The notes under the pieces are model-generated. The model was not told the DNA's origin and did not search any database. It worked only from the letters and a program-made list of their open reading frames with translations. Made by a program: the position numbers and the translations under genes. A DNA stretch of 19,953 nt from Desulfosporosinus sp. (GTDB lineage: Bacteria; Bacillota; Desulfitobacteriia; Desulfitobacteriales; Desulfitobacteriaceae): NCBI GenBank assembly GCA_003132105.1, contig PKWS01000125.1:1-19953 (forward strand). Direction: 5' to 3'. Below, piece by piece: positions 1-7,595 of the stretch (position 1 is its first letter; the number at the start of each line of letters is the position of its first letter).

Positions 1-846
1 GAAGATTGTGCCTAATCAGGACAAATTATTACCGCATTCATCGAGTATGAAACAGACAAGATTGACACACTTGTGGCGGAACAGGCAAAGTTGCTTGTTT
101 TATTAAAAGAAAAACGCCAGACATTCATCTCTCAAGCCGTGACCAAGGGCTTGGACTCGCAAGCACCAATGAAAAATTCGGGAATTGAGTGGCTAGGTGA
201 TGTGCCGGAGGGGTGGGGGGTATTGAGGTTCACGCGGGTCATAAGAAAGATTGAACAAGGCTGGAGTCCAAATGCTTCAAGTGACTCGTGTGAGCCCAAC
301 AGTTGGGGAGTGCTCAAGCTAAGCTCGATAAAAAATGGTGTGTTTATCCCGAGCGAGAATAAGATGCTTCTCGCAGGAACAGACCCCGACCACTCAATAG
401 AAGTCAAAAAGGGGGATTTCCTTGTCACAAGGGCTAACACCTTAGAGTTAGTGGGTGATGCTTGTGTCGCTTCAGATATCGATGGATACCGGTTGATGCT
501 ATCAGACTTGATTTATCGAATCCATCTTAACCCTGGCCATGACCCTAGATATTACTGTAAGTTACTTACCAGCACCTATGGGCGTTCTCTAATCGAGACA
601 GATGCTCGTGGTTCAAGTATGTCGATGGCAAAGATATCACAAGGGCACATTTACTCGTGGATGGTCCCAGTACCACCACTTAATGACCAAACTGCTATTG
701 TCAACGCCCTCGATGCTGAAACAACCCGAATTGATGCTCTCATTGCTGAGGGGCAGAAGGCCGTTGACTTACTTAAAGAACGGCGCAGCGCCCTGATCTC
801 GGCCGCTGTAACCGGGAAAATCGACGTGAGAGCCCTGGCTATATGA
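1..846 (+). CDS. hsdS: Type I restriction-modification specificity subunit HsdS, C-terminal part, apparent frameshift near the left edge
   Basis: This is the DNA-recognition subunit of a type I restriction-modification complex (HsdR2M2S). The window holds the central conserved helix (TAFIEYETDKID, then LLKEKRQTFISQAVTKGLD), the second target-recognition domain starting at about SGIEWLGDVPEGW, and the distal conserved helix (IVNALDAETTRIDALIAEG ... ALISAAVTGKIDVR). The two similar coiled-coil regions around a variable domain are the hallmark of HsdS. The first recognition domain lies outside the window. The open frame is closed upstream by TAA at 13-15, while the frame one base over reads IVPNQD up to base 22 and joins naturally to QIITAFIEYET. 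This suggests a one-base deletion or a sequencing error at about 22. The ATG at 73 lies inside the conserved helix and is not a believable native start. The gene stops at 844-846, upstream of hsdR on the same strand. Family assignment is secure; whether the gene is intact is not. Confidence 0.88.
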
Positions 847-876
847 TTGTAACACCTTATAGATGCGATTGCCGCC

Positions 877-990
877 GTGAGGGGAATAGACAAGGCTGTT
901 TTGAAAACGGCTCTAAGCGACTTTCTCAGCGCCCTCAACGTTTCCACACGATCGTGGATCGATGGGAAATGGAACGAGATAACGAAATAG
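877..990 (+). CDS. Very short possible ORF or gene remnant between hsdS and hsdR
   Basis: Downstream of the hsdS stop the same frame is open from TAA at 850-852 to TAG at 988-990. The only plausible start is GTG at 877, giving about 37 residues that end in SALNVSTRSWIDGKWNEITK. The residue mix looks protein-like, but there is no clear ribosome-binding site and no recognisable family. It may be the tail of a gene lost between hsdS and hsdR, or simply chance. Confidence 0.15.
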   Translation: MRGIDKAVLKTALSDFLSALNVSTRSWIDGKWNEITK

Positions 991-1000
991 AGGACAAATA

Positions 1001-4000
1001 ATGACCGGCAAGCACCTGGAGAAGAAGTTCGAGGATGAGTTGGTCGCACACCTGGTCGACAACGGCTGGCTCGAAGGTGACCAGGTGAAATATGACCGTG
1101 ATATGGCCCTGTACCCAGAAGATCTGATCGGCTGGCTCCAGGACACCCAACCTAAGGAACTGGCAAAGCTGACAGCTTTCCACGGCAAGGGCGCCGAGAG
1201 AAAAGTCTGCGAGCGGGTAGTGGAACTGATGGACAAAGAAGGGTCCCTATCCATCCTCCGCCACGGCTTCAAGGACCACAACGCCCGCTTCCAGCTCTGC
1301 CAGTTCAAGCCATCCCATGGGTTCAACCCAGAGATAATAGAGCGTTTCAAAAAGGTCCGCTGCCGCGTCGTACGCCAGGTCCACTATTCGCTCCACAACG
1401 AAAACAGCATCGACCTGGCCTTGTTCATCAACGGGGTCCCGGTTACCACCCTAGAGTTGAAGACCGATTTTACCCAGTCGGTGGCTGACGCCATCAAGCA
1501 GTACCGCTATGACCGCCCATCTAAAGACCATAAGAGCAAGCAAACCGAACCACTCCTCGCTTTTAAGCGTCGAGCGCTGGTCCATTTCGCAGTCAGCACA
1601 GATGAAGTCCATATGACGACCGAGTTGAAAGGGAAAGAGACTGAGTTCCTCCCCTTCAACACGGGAAACGATGGCGGCAAAGGTAACCCGGTCAACCCCA
1701 AGGGGTACCGCACCAGCTACCTATGGGAACGCGTGCTCGAGAGGGAAAGTTGGCTGGACATTATTGGACGATTCGTCCACCTCGAGAAAAAGCTGAAAAT
1801 CAGCTTGGACAGGAAGGACACTACCGTTGAAAGCATGATTTTCCCCAGATATCACCAGTGGGAGGCAGTAACAGAGCTCGAATCAAAATCCAAAACTGAG
1901 GGGCCCGGGAAAACCTACCTTGTGCAGCACAGTGCCGGATCTGGGAAGTCGAATTCCATCGGCTGGCTCTCACACCGCCTGGCAAGCCTCCACGACATGG
2001 ACGACCAGAAGGTGTTCGACAGCGTTATTGTGATCACCGATCGGACAGTCCTGGACAGTCAGTTACAGGAAACTATTTACCAGTTTGAGCACAAGGAGGG
2101 GGTGGTCTGCCGGATCAAGAAGGAGGGAGTCAAGTCCAGCCAGTTGGTCAAGGCCCTGGTCGATCGGAAACCGATTATCATAGTCACCATCCAGACTTTC
2201 CCATTTGTTCTGGAAGAGGTTCAGAAGCTGACCTCCCTCGGCCATCGGACATTCGCTGTCATCATCGACGAGGCCCATTCCTCACAGTCGGGCGCCGCAT
2301 CGCGTAGGCTGCGCCAGGTCCTTACTGCGGAACAGGTTGAAGAGGACGTCGAGATCTCTGCTGAGGATGTGATGCTGGCTGAAATGACCGGCCGAATCCT
2401 GCCAAAAAATGTCAGTTTCTATGCATTCACCGCCACCCCAAAGGCAAAGACCATAGAACTGTTCGGTCGGCAGGGGGCTTCTGGCCTTCCGGAACCGTTC
2501 CACGTTTATAGCATGCAGCAGGCCATCGAAGAGGAGTTCATCCTGGACGTCCTCAAGAATTATACCCCCTACGCCCTCGCTTACAGGCTGGCCCTGGGAA
2601 ACCAGGAGTACGACGAGGAAGTGGAAAAGGGCAAGGCCCTCAAGCAGCTCGCCAAGTGGGTGCAACTCCACCCTTACAACATCAGCCAGAAGGTCCAGGT
2701 AATCGTCGAGCACTTCCGGGCAAAGATCGCCAGCAAGCTGGGCGGACACGCCAAGGCCATGGTGGTTACCAGCTCACGGAAGGAGGCTGTACGTTTCAAA
2801 GTTTCCATGGACAAATACATCAAGGAACAGGGATACAAAGGACTGCAAACCCTCGTCGCGTTTTCCGGGGACGTCAGCGACCCACAGAGCGGCCCGCAAC
2901 ATTTCAATGAAACCAATATGAATAAAAACCTCAAGGGGAGGGATATCCGGAAAGCCTTTAGCTCCGATGAATTCCAGGTCCTCCTAGTCGCTAACAAATT
3001 CCAGACGGGGTTCGATCAGCCATTACTCTGTGCAATGTACGTGGATAAAAAACTGTCCGGGGTGGCTGCGGTCCAGACACTTTCACGCCTTAACAGGATC
3101 TACCAGGGGAAGATGGGAACTTTCGTTCTCGATTTCGTCAACGACCCGGGAGACATCCTTAAAGCCTTCGAACCATACTACAAGACTGCGGCACTGTCCG
3201 GCGTTACCGACCCCAACCTTATCCACACCTTGCAGTCCAAACTCGATCAAGCCCACATCTATATGGCGTCTGAGGTGAATGCCTTCGCCGACAGCTATTT
3301 CGACCCGAAAGGGACTCAGCGCGAGCTCCAGTCCCATATTGCCCCCGCCGTTGACCGCTTCCGGGTGCAGATGCAGCAGGCAAAAGACCACAATGACAAG
3401 GGACGGATCGAAGAGTTGCGCATTTTTAGAAAGGACCTTGGCAGTTTTAACAAAACCTACGACTTCCTGTCGCAGCTCATCGATTACGGCGATACAGAGC
3501 TGGAAAAGCGCTCCGTGTTTTACCGACATCTCATCCCATGGCTATCGGAAACTACTGAACCAGAGCCGATAGACCTTAGCCAAGTAAAAATGACCCACTA
3601 CAGGCTTAATGCCCTCATTGAACGCCAGTTGAAACTGGGGGATGCCCCTGATAACGAGACATCGTTGACTCCGGTGAAGGACGTCGGTTCTGGCACGAGC
3701 CATGAGCCAGAAGAGGGGTTGCTCTCAGAAATCATCAGCCACTTGAACGCTCTTTTCGATGGTGATCTGAGCGACGCCGACCTGGTCGGCTACGCCACCC
3801 ACATCAGCGGCAAGATGCTTGAAAGCCGGGACCTCGCCCAACAAGCTTCTAGCAACAGCAAGGAGCAGTTTGCCCTCGGGGATTTCAGTAAGGTGCTGAT
3901 GGACACGATCATCGGAGGGTTGGATAATTACCAGTCCATGGCCAGCCAGGTTCTGGGGAATGAACGTGTGAGAAAGGGCTTCGAGGGAATCATGCTGGAG

Positions 4001-4060
4001 ATGGTGTACGAGGGTTTCAAGTCGGGGAAATTTCAAGCCGCGGACGTTAGCGGCAGTTGA
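1001..4060 (+). CDS. hsdR: Type I restriction endonuclease HsdR (translocase/nuclease subunit), complete
   Basis: HsdR is the motor and cutting subunit of a type I restriction enzyme: it pulls in unmodified DNA using ATP and cleaves far from the recognition site. At 1019 aa it has the normal length. The N-terminal PD-(D/E)xK nuclease core is visible, with Asp138 in SIDLALFING and Glu152-Leu-Lys154 in TTLELKTDF. The SF2 helicase motor follows: Walker A AGSGKS (312-317), DEAH box (423-426), motif III TATP (477-480), motif V NKFQTGFDQP (about 665-674) and motif VI SRLNRIYQGK (about 695-704). The C-terminal helical region, which docks onto the methyltransferase core, is present. The ATG at 1001 has GAGGA seven bases upstream. 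It follows hsdS by 154 bases on the same strand. hsdM is not in the window and should lie to the left. No lesion is seen in hsdR itself. Confidence 0.97.
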   Translation: MTGKHLEKKFEDELVAHLVDNGWLEGDQVKYDRDMALYPEDLIGWLQDTQPKELAKLTAFHGKGAERKVCERVVELMDKEGSLSILRHGFKDHNARFQLCQFKPSHGFNPEIIERFKKVRCRVVRQVHYSLHNENSIDLALFINGVPVTTLELKTDFTQSVADAIKQYRYDRPSKDHKSKQTEPLLAFKRRALVHFAVSTDEVHMTTELKGKETEFLPFNTGNDGGKGNPVNPKGYRTSYLWERVLERESWLDIIGRFVHLEKKLKISLDRKDTTVESMIFPRYHQWEAVTELESKSKTEGPGKTYLVQHSAGSGKSNSIGWLSHRLASLHDMDDQKVFDSVIVITDRTVLDSQLQETIYQFEHKEGVVCRIKKEGVKSSQLVKALVDRKPIIIVTIQTFPFVLEEVQKLTSLGHRTFAVIIDEAHSSQSGAASRRLRQVLTAEQVEEDVEISAEDVMLAEMTGRILPKNVSFYAFTATPKAKTIELFGRQGASGLPEPFHVYSMQQAIEEEFILDVLKNYTPYALAYRLALGNQEYDEEVEKGKALKQLAKWVQLHPYNISQKVQVIVEHFRAKIASKLGGHAKAMVVTSSRKEAVRFKVSMDKYIKEQGYKGLQTLVAFSGDVSDPQSGPQHFNETNMNKNLKGRDIRKAFSSDEFQVLLVANKFQTGFDQPLLCAMYVDKKLSGVAAVQTLSRLNRIYQGKMGTFVLDFVNDPGDILKAFEPYYKTAALSGVTDPNLIHTLQSKLDQAHIYMASEVNAFADSYFDPKGTQRELQSHIAPAVDRFRVQMQQAKDHNDKGRIEELRIFRKDLGSFNKTYDFLSQLIDYGDTELEKRSVFYRHLIPWLSETTEPEPIDLSQVKMTHYRLNALIERQLKLGDAPDNETSLTPVKDVGSGTSHEPEEGLLSEIISHLNALFDGDLSDADLVGYATHISGKMLESRDLAQQASSNSKEQFALGDFSKVLMDTIIGGLDNYQSMASQVLGNERVRKGFEGIMLEMVYEGFKSGKFQAADVSGS

Positions 4061-4064
4061 ACGA

Positions 4065-4098
4065 GGGGTCTCTCCAGAATTGAGAGGCCTTAGTTTTG
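4065..4098 (+). terminator. Likely rho-independent terminator after hsdR
   Basis: Five bases after the hsdR stop, GTCTCTC pairs with GAGAGGC (one G-U pair) across the loop CAGAATT. A T-rich stretch, TTAGTTTT, follows. Confidence 0.5.
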
Positions 4099-4225
4099 GC
4101 CCTTTATATGACATCCGCCCGCCACTAGGACCGGGGGGTACTTGGCGACATAACGCGGATAAAACGGACAAAGACGCCCGTTACAACCTACCTTTTAATA
4201 CTAAATGACCCGAGGAAGATGATTA

Positions 4226-4262
4226 AAAAAAGAGGACCGGGTTGCCCCAATCCTCCTTTTCT
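4226..4262. terminator. Possible bidirectional terminator
   Basis: An imperfect stem of GAGGACCGGG with CCCAATCCTC (two mismatches) is preceded by an A run and followed by CTTTTCTT, so it could end transcripts from either side. Directly downstream at about 4267-4285 is a GC-rich inverted repeat, GGCCCAGG-A-CCTGGGCC. Confidence 0.4.
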
Positions 4263-4380
4263 TAAACCAGGCCCAGGACCTGGGCCAGCTTGACTACTGC
4301 TAAGCAGCAATACAACCCCGCTTCCAGCGCTTCCATACTCGATGTCCTTTCCGGCCGCATATACTTTTTGCACTATTCCT

Positions 4381-4409
4381 TTTTAGCAAGTTATGATAAT
4401 TTGCTAAAA
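4381..4409. repeat. 29-bp near-perfect palindrome, operator-like
   Basis: The arms TTTTAGCAAGTTAT and ATAATTTGCTAAAA surround a central G at 4395. The only arm mismatch is G4390 against T4400, which still forms a G-U pair in RNA. The absence of a loop argues against a terminator and favours a binding site for a dimeric regulator or a mobile-element end. No gene starts within 600 bases on either strand, so its target is unclear. Confidence 0.5.
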
Positions 4410-4449
4410 TGTCTGGTTGTCGTGCTAAAGCTTGTCAGCCTAGTTTAGG

Positions 4450-4487
4450 GGGGAGTAAGTGGCCGAAATCCGCTTATTCCCCTTTTG
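4450..4487 (+). terminator. Strong rho-independent terminator hairpin
   Basis: GGGGAGTAAGTGG (4450-4462) pairs over its whole 13 bases with CCGCTTATTCCCC (4470-4482), with two G-U pairs in a plus-strand RNA. TTTTGTT follows at once. No coding region ends just upstream, so it may belong to a lost gene or an unrecognised small RNA, or act as a second stop for hsdR transcripts. Confidence 0.6.
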
Positions 4488-4540
4488 TTATGCAACAATA
4501 GAACAGAGCGCCCCTTTTTTTGCAAGTGCAAATTTGTCTC

Positions 4541-4572
4541 AGGGAAAAGGCCTTTACTCAAGCCTTTGCCCT
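4541..4572. repeat. Imperfect inverted repeat
   Basis: AGGGAAAAGGC (4541-4551) and GCCTTTGCCCT (4562-4572) form an 11-bp stem with one mismatch and a 10-base loop. No T run follows, so a terminator role is unsupported. Confidence 0.35.
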
Positions 4573-4735
4573 ATGATAGAGTGAAAAGTTTCCCATCTGA
4601 TCACTTCCCCCGGGGTTTTGTCCCCCTCAGCTACGCCACCAAAAAACAAACATAAATCAAAAAAAAGTAGCAGCCACATCCGTTAGGTTCTACAGGACCA
4701 ACTATGACGCGTCAAGATAAATTCTAGTTATATAG

Positions 4736-4789
4736 TTTGTGGAGTTTATACAATTTGTGAGGTTTGTACAATTTGTAAAGAGTTACCAT
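4736..4789. repeat. Three imperfect 18-bp tandem repeats upstream of the CBASS-like operon
   Basis: The units TTTGTGGAGTTTATACAA (4736-4753) and TTTGTGAGGTTTGTACAA (4754-4771) are followed by a degraded third unit beginning TTTGTAAAG (4772-4789). They lie in AT-rich DNA about 180 bases upstream of the predicted promoter. Helically phased repeats of this kind can be iterated protein-binding sites. Function unknown. Confidence 0.45.
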
Positions 4790-4969
4790 GCCTTACGATA
4801 CAGTAAGATGCCGCACTATAAGGTATTATATTGCAATGCAACCAATTGATATGTTTATGTTTTATTCCCACCAAATCTCCAATTTAAATAAATTAAACCC
4901 ATTCGAATTATCCACCAATGTTCATACATACGTATCCACGTAAAATATATATGGATATCTACAAATGCA

Positions 4970-4998
4970 TTGACAAAATATACATGTGGTGTTATTCA
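4970..4998 (+). promoter_or_regulatory. Predicted sigma-70 promoter of the CBASS-like operon
   Basis: A perfect -35 box TTGACA (4970-4975) is separated by 17 bases from TATTCA (4993-4998), a weaker -10 box. It lies about 50 bases upstream of the first gene, in AT-rich DNA with no competing gene. Confidence 0.5.
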
Positions 4999-5046
4999 AG
5001 CTTTATTGGTAAAATTTTCACACAAAGGTTATATAAAGGAGATTAA

Positions 5047-5382
5047 GTGTACATCTCACCACAAGACGTAATTTCCCCAAAAACATCTTGGCGTTTAGTT
5101 GACGTGATTATCGATGATGGCCCTGATGCTTGCGCTTATGCTATTGGCATGTGGAACAAAAAAAGACGCATCGGATTCCGCTGGAATGGCAATGATGAGT
5201 CACCGCTCGGCACCCCGCAGAGCCGGGGATTACCCATCTGGACGATTCTAGATCCTAGGCTATACAATGCCATCTCTAGATTGGTAACAGAAGAAAAGGC
5301 GCCAATCATGCGCGCTTTTTTCGGAAAGAAATTTGAACCTAACGATCTTTCCGTTCCAGAGGCAGCAACTCGACCCATTTGA
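5047..5382 (+). CDS. Small conserved-looking protein of unknown function, first gene of the CBASS-like operon
   Basis: This 111-residue protein belongs to no family I recognise. It starts at GTG 5047, with a good ribosome-binding site AAAGGAG at 5035-5041, downstream of a predicted promoter, so it is probably a genuine gene. It is soluble-looking with no membrane segment. It has acidic and glycine-rich stretches (DVIIDDGPDACAYAIGMW), a basic-aromatic patch (KKRRIGFRWNGNDES) and a proline-rich middle (SPLGTPQSRGLPIWTILD). Its position as leader of an operon with a phospholipase and a CD-NTase suggests an accessory or regulatory role, but it could be an unrelated neighbour: 270 bases separate it from the next clear gene, and that gap holds a possible broken ORF. 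Confidence 0.6.
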   Translation: MYISPQDVISPKTSWRLVDVIIDDGPDACAYAIGMWNKKRRIGFRWNGNDESPLGTPQSRGLPIWTILDPRLYNAISRLVTEEKAPIMRAFFGKKFEPNDLSVPEAATRPI

Positions 5383-5395
5383 CCAATTTGCGTAA

Positions 5396-5566
5396 CGATC
5401 AACATCCCGAAAATGTTGGGGTTATGCGCGGCAACGCATCAATGGCGAACACGACCATCACAGTGGAAAGAGATACCTGGAGCTCCATAACAAGCATGAT
5501 ATGGCCCGAATTGCTGCCCTTGGCGCTGAAATCCAGTTCCGTAACGAAAATCCAACAGTCCACTGA
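5396..5566 (+). pseudogene. Possible decayed coding remnant between the small leader gene and the phospholipase gene
   Basis: The frame open from the TAA at 5393 to TGA at 5564-5566 encodes about 56 residues that look like real protein, including GKRYLELHNKHDMARIAAL and GAEIQFRNENPTVH. No ATG, GTG or TTG start is available in that frame. After the stop the same frame stays open into the start of the phospholipase gene, reading NSVPLRPRPHYGNAQEV. The pattern fits the 3' part of a gene that has lost its start by deletion or frameshift, possibly an extension of the leader ORF. The family is not recognised, and chance coding character cannot be excluded. Confidence 0.3.
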
Positions 5567-5652
5567 AACCAGACCACAAGATGGAGAGACGGCCGGAATT
5601 CCGTCCCATTGCGCCCTAGACCCCATTATGGCAACGCACAGGAGGTTCACCC

Positions 5653-6618
5653 ATGGGAGGAAGCTCGACAGATTCAGAGTTGACAGCCGATTACCAAAGT
5701 GACGGCGTTTGTCGTGTCCTTGCCCTTGATGGAGGCGGAGCCAAAGGCTTCTATACGCTTGGTGTTCTCAAAGAGATTGAGTGTATGCTCAACTGCCCTC
5801 TTTACAAGCGATTTGATCTTGTATTTGGAACTAGCACCGGCGCGATCATCGCCGCGCTAATTGCATTAGGATACAAAATTGATGACATTCACAACCTGTA
5901 CAAGGCGCATGTCCCAAGTATCATGGCAGAGACATCCCCACAGGCTAGGACGGCAGCGTTAGCGAAGTTGGCAAAAGATGTATTTGGTGATAAGTCATTT
6001 GAAAATGTTAAGACCGGTGTTGGCATAGTTGCAACAAAATGGGATATTGGGCGGCCAATGATCTTCAAAAGAAGCATCGCGCAAGCTCATGGCCTTTTAG
6101 GAACATTCAAGCCTGGCTTCGGCGTGAGCATTGCGGAGGCTATTCAAGCATCTTGTTCCGCGTATCCGTTCTTTGACCGGAAGGTTGTCACAACATCGGC
6201 GGGCGACAAGATTGAACTCATTGACGGCGGCTACTGTGCAAATAATCCAACTTTGTACGCAATAGCAGATGCTGTCATAGCTTTAAAAAAAGAGCATAAA
6301 GATATAAGAGTGGTTAATGTTGGTGTCGGTGTATACCCAGAGCCAAAGCCAGGCATTAAAATGTGGTTTGCAAAAAAGTATTTAGTTAGCGTCCAGTTGC
6401 TGCAAAAAACACTAGAAATAAATACACAATCAATGGATCAGATACGTGAAATTCTTTTCAAAGACATCGCCACTATTCGTATCAGCGATACATTCCACCA
6501 GCCCGAACTGGCAACTGATCTAATGGAACATAACCTCGACAAGCTGAATAAACTGCGCCAGCGAGGACGAGATTCTTTTGCCGCGAACGAAACAAAAATC
6601 AAAGAATTATTAAAATAA
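5653..6618 (+). CDS. capV: Patatin-like phospholipase, CBASS effector (CapV type)
   Basis: This 321-residue patatin-family phospholipase is expected to degrade membrane phospholipids when switched on, causing the abortive response in CBASS. The catalytic features are all present: the oxyanion glycine loop DGGGAKG (26-32), the nucleophile elbow GTSTG (59-63, Ser61) and the catalytic aspartate in DGG (Asp191). The spacing and size match CapV-type effectors. The helical C-terminal third lacks a recognisable motif and may contain the nucleotide-sensing surface, which is inference. ATG 5653 follows the ribosome-binding site AGGAGG directly upstream. The CD-NTase-like gene begins 15 bases after the stop, so the two are almost certainly co-transcribed and this context drives the CapV call. 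A stand-alone patatin lipase is the alternative. Confidence 0.88.
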   Translation: MGGSSTDSELTADYQSDGVCRVLALDGGGAKGFYTLGVLKEIECMLNCPLYKRFDLVFGTSTGAIIAALIALGYKIDDIHNLYKAHVPSIMAETSPQARTAALAKLAKDVFGDKSFENVKTGVGIVATKWDIGRPMIFKRSIAQAHGLLGTFKPGFGVSIAEAIQASCSAYPFFDRKVVTTSAGDKIELIDGGYCANNPTLYAIADAVIALKKEHKDIRVVNVGVGVYPEPKPGIKMWFAKKYLVSVQLLQKTLEINTQSMDQIREILFKDIATIRISDTFHQPELATDLMEHNLDKLNKLRQRGRDSFAANETKIKELLK

Positions 6619-6633
6619 TCTAGAGGTGCCACC

Positions 6634-7533
6634 GTGGCAATTCCAGAAACTCAGCTTGAAACATGGTCAAATATAGGGGCGGTAACCGGGTCTAGCACTA
6701 CCTATAACACCATCAAAAACGTACTAGAATCGAGCAATACGCCTTATGCGGACAAGAACTTCAAAGTATTTTTGCAAGGATCTTACGGGAATGACACAAA
6801 CATTTATGCTGAAAGTGACGTAGATATTGTTATCAAACTTGAGGATTGTTTTTTCAGCGATTTAGAATGGTTGAGCGATAACGAAAAGGAATTATACAAA
6901 AAAGCGGGGTTTATTGACGCAGTGTACACGCACATTGACTTCAAGAAAGATGTACTCAAAGTCCTAACTGATAATTACAAAAAAGACGTCAACCCTGGCA
7001 AAAAGGCAATTGAAATTACGGCTAGTGGTAACCGTAGGAAGACAGATGTTATAGCGGCCATTCAGTTTCGCCGTTATTATAAATTCAATGGTAGTACTAC
7101 AGACAATTCCTTTATAGACGGAATCTGTTTCTTCACTGCAACAGGCGGCAGAATCGTAAACTACCCAAAGCTACACTCTGCTAATCTTACAACAAAACAC
7201 CAGGACTCCAACGGTTGGTTAAAACCTATGTCCAGAATTCTTAAAAACATGCGTACAAAGCTTGTAAATGACGGCCACATCGAGGCAGGTGTCGCTCCTT
7301 CTTACTTCCTTGAGGGGCTTCTCTACAATGTCCCAAATGATAAGTTCGCTTCAAGCTATCAAGATTGTTTTATAAATGCGATGACCTGGATTCAGACCGA
7401 AGCGGACAAGGACAAGTTGTTGTGTGCTAACGAGCAATATTACCTTCTTCGGGATAACATGCCCACATCATGGTCGAAGACAAACGGTGAAACTTTCCTT
7501 AATGCTGCGATCAATCTCTGGAACAACTGGTGA
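6634..7533 (+). CDS. CD-NTase-like nucleotidyltransferase (CBASS signal synthase)
   Basis: This 299-residue enzyme has the polymerase-beta-like nucleotidyltransferase fold used by cGAS/DncV-like enzymes to make cyclic di- or trinucleotides. The signature is complete: GS at 49-50 in FLQGSYGND, then DVD at 62-64 (Asp62 and Asp64 as metal ligands), with a likely third acidic ligand Asp138 in RRKTDVIAA. The segment around NYPKLHSANLTTKH and WLKPMSRILKNM resembles the region after the catalytic core in bacterial CD-NTases. The start is GTG 6634 with GAGGTG upstream, 15 bases after the phospholipase stop. Such tight pairing with a CapV-like effector is the usual CBASS core. I cannot assign the clade or the nucleotide product from sequence alone. 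No Cap2/Cap3 (E1/E2-JAB) or Cap6/Cap7 (HORMA/TRIP13) gene is present, so this would be a short, type I-like system. Confidence 0.87.
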   Translation: MAIPETQLETWSNIGAVTGSSTTYNTIKNVLESSNTPYADKNFKVFLQGSYGNDTNIYAESDVDIVIKLEDCFFSDLEWLSDNEKELYKKAGFIDAVYTHIDFKKDVLKVLTDNYKKDVNPGKKAIEITASGNRRKTDVIAAIQFRRYYKFNGSTTDNSFIDGICFFTATGGRIVNYPKLHSANLTTKHQDSNGWLKPMSRILKNMRTKLVNDGHIEAGVAPSYFLEGLLYNVPNDKFASSYQDCFINAMTWIQTEADKDKLLCANEQYYLLRDNMPTSWSKTNGETFLNAAINLWNNW

Positions 7534-7595
7534 TTATTATCAGAACGCTCAACTTCCTGTCATCGGTAACTGTCGCATAGGGATTAAGGAGATGT

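Noticed and set aside
2282..2749. Long minus-strand open frame within hsdR
   Set aside because: Shadow of a GC-rich coding gene on the other strand; no motif or start signal.
4736..4789. CRISPR array
   Set aside because: The repeats are head-to-tail without unique spacers and there are only three, so they are tandem repeats; no cas genes are present.
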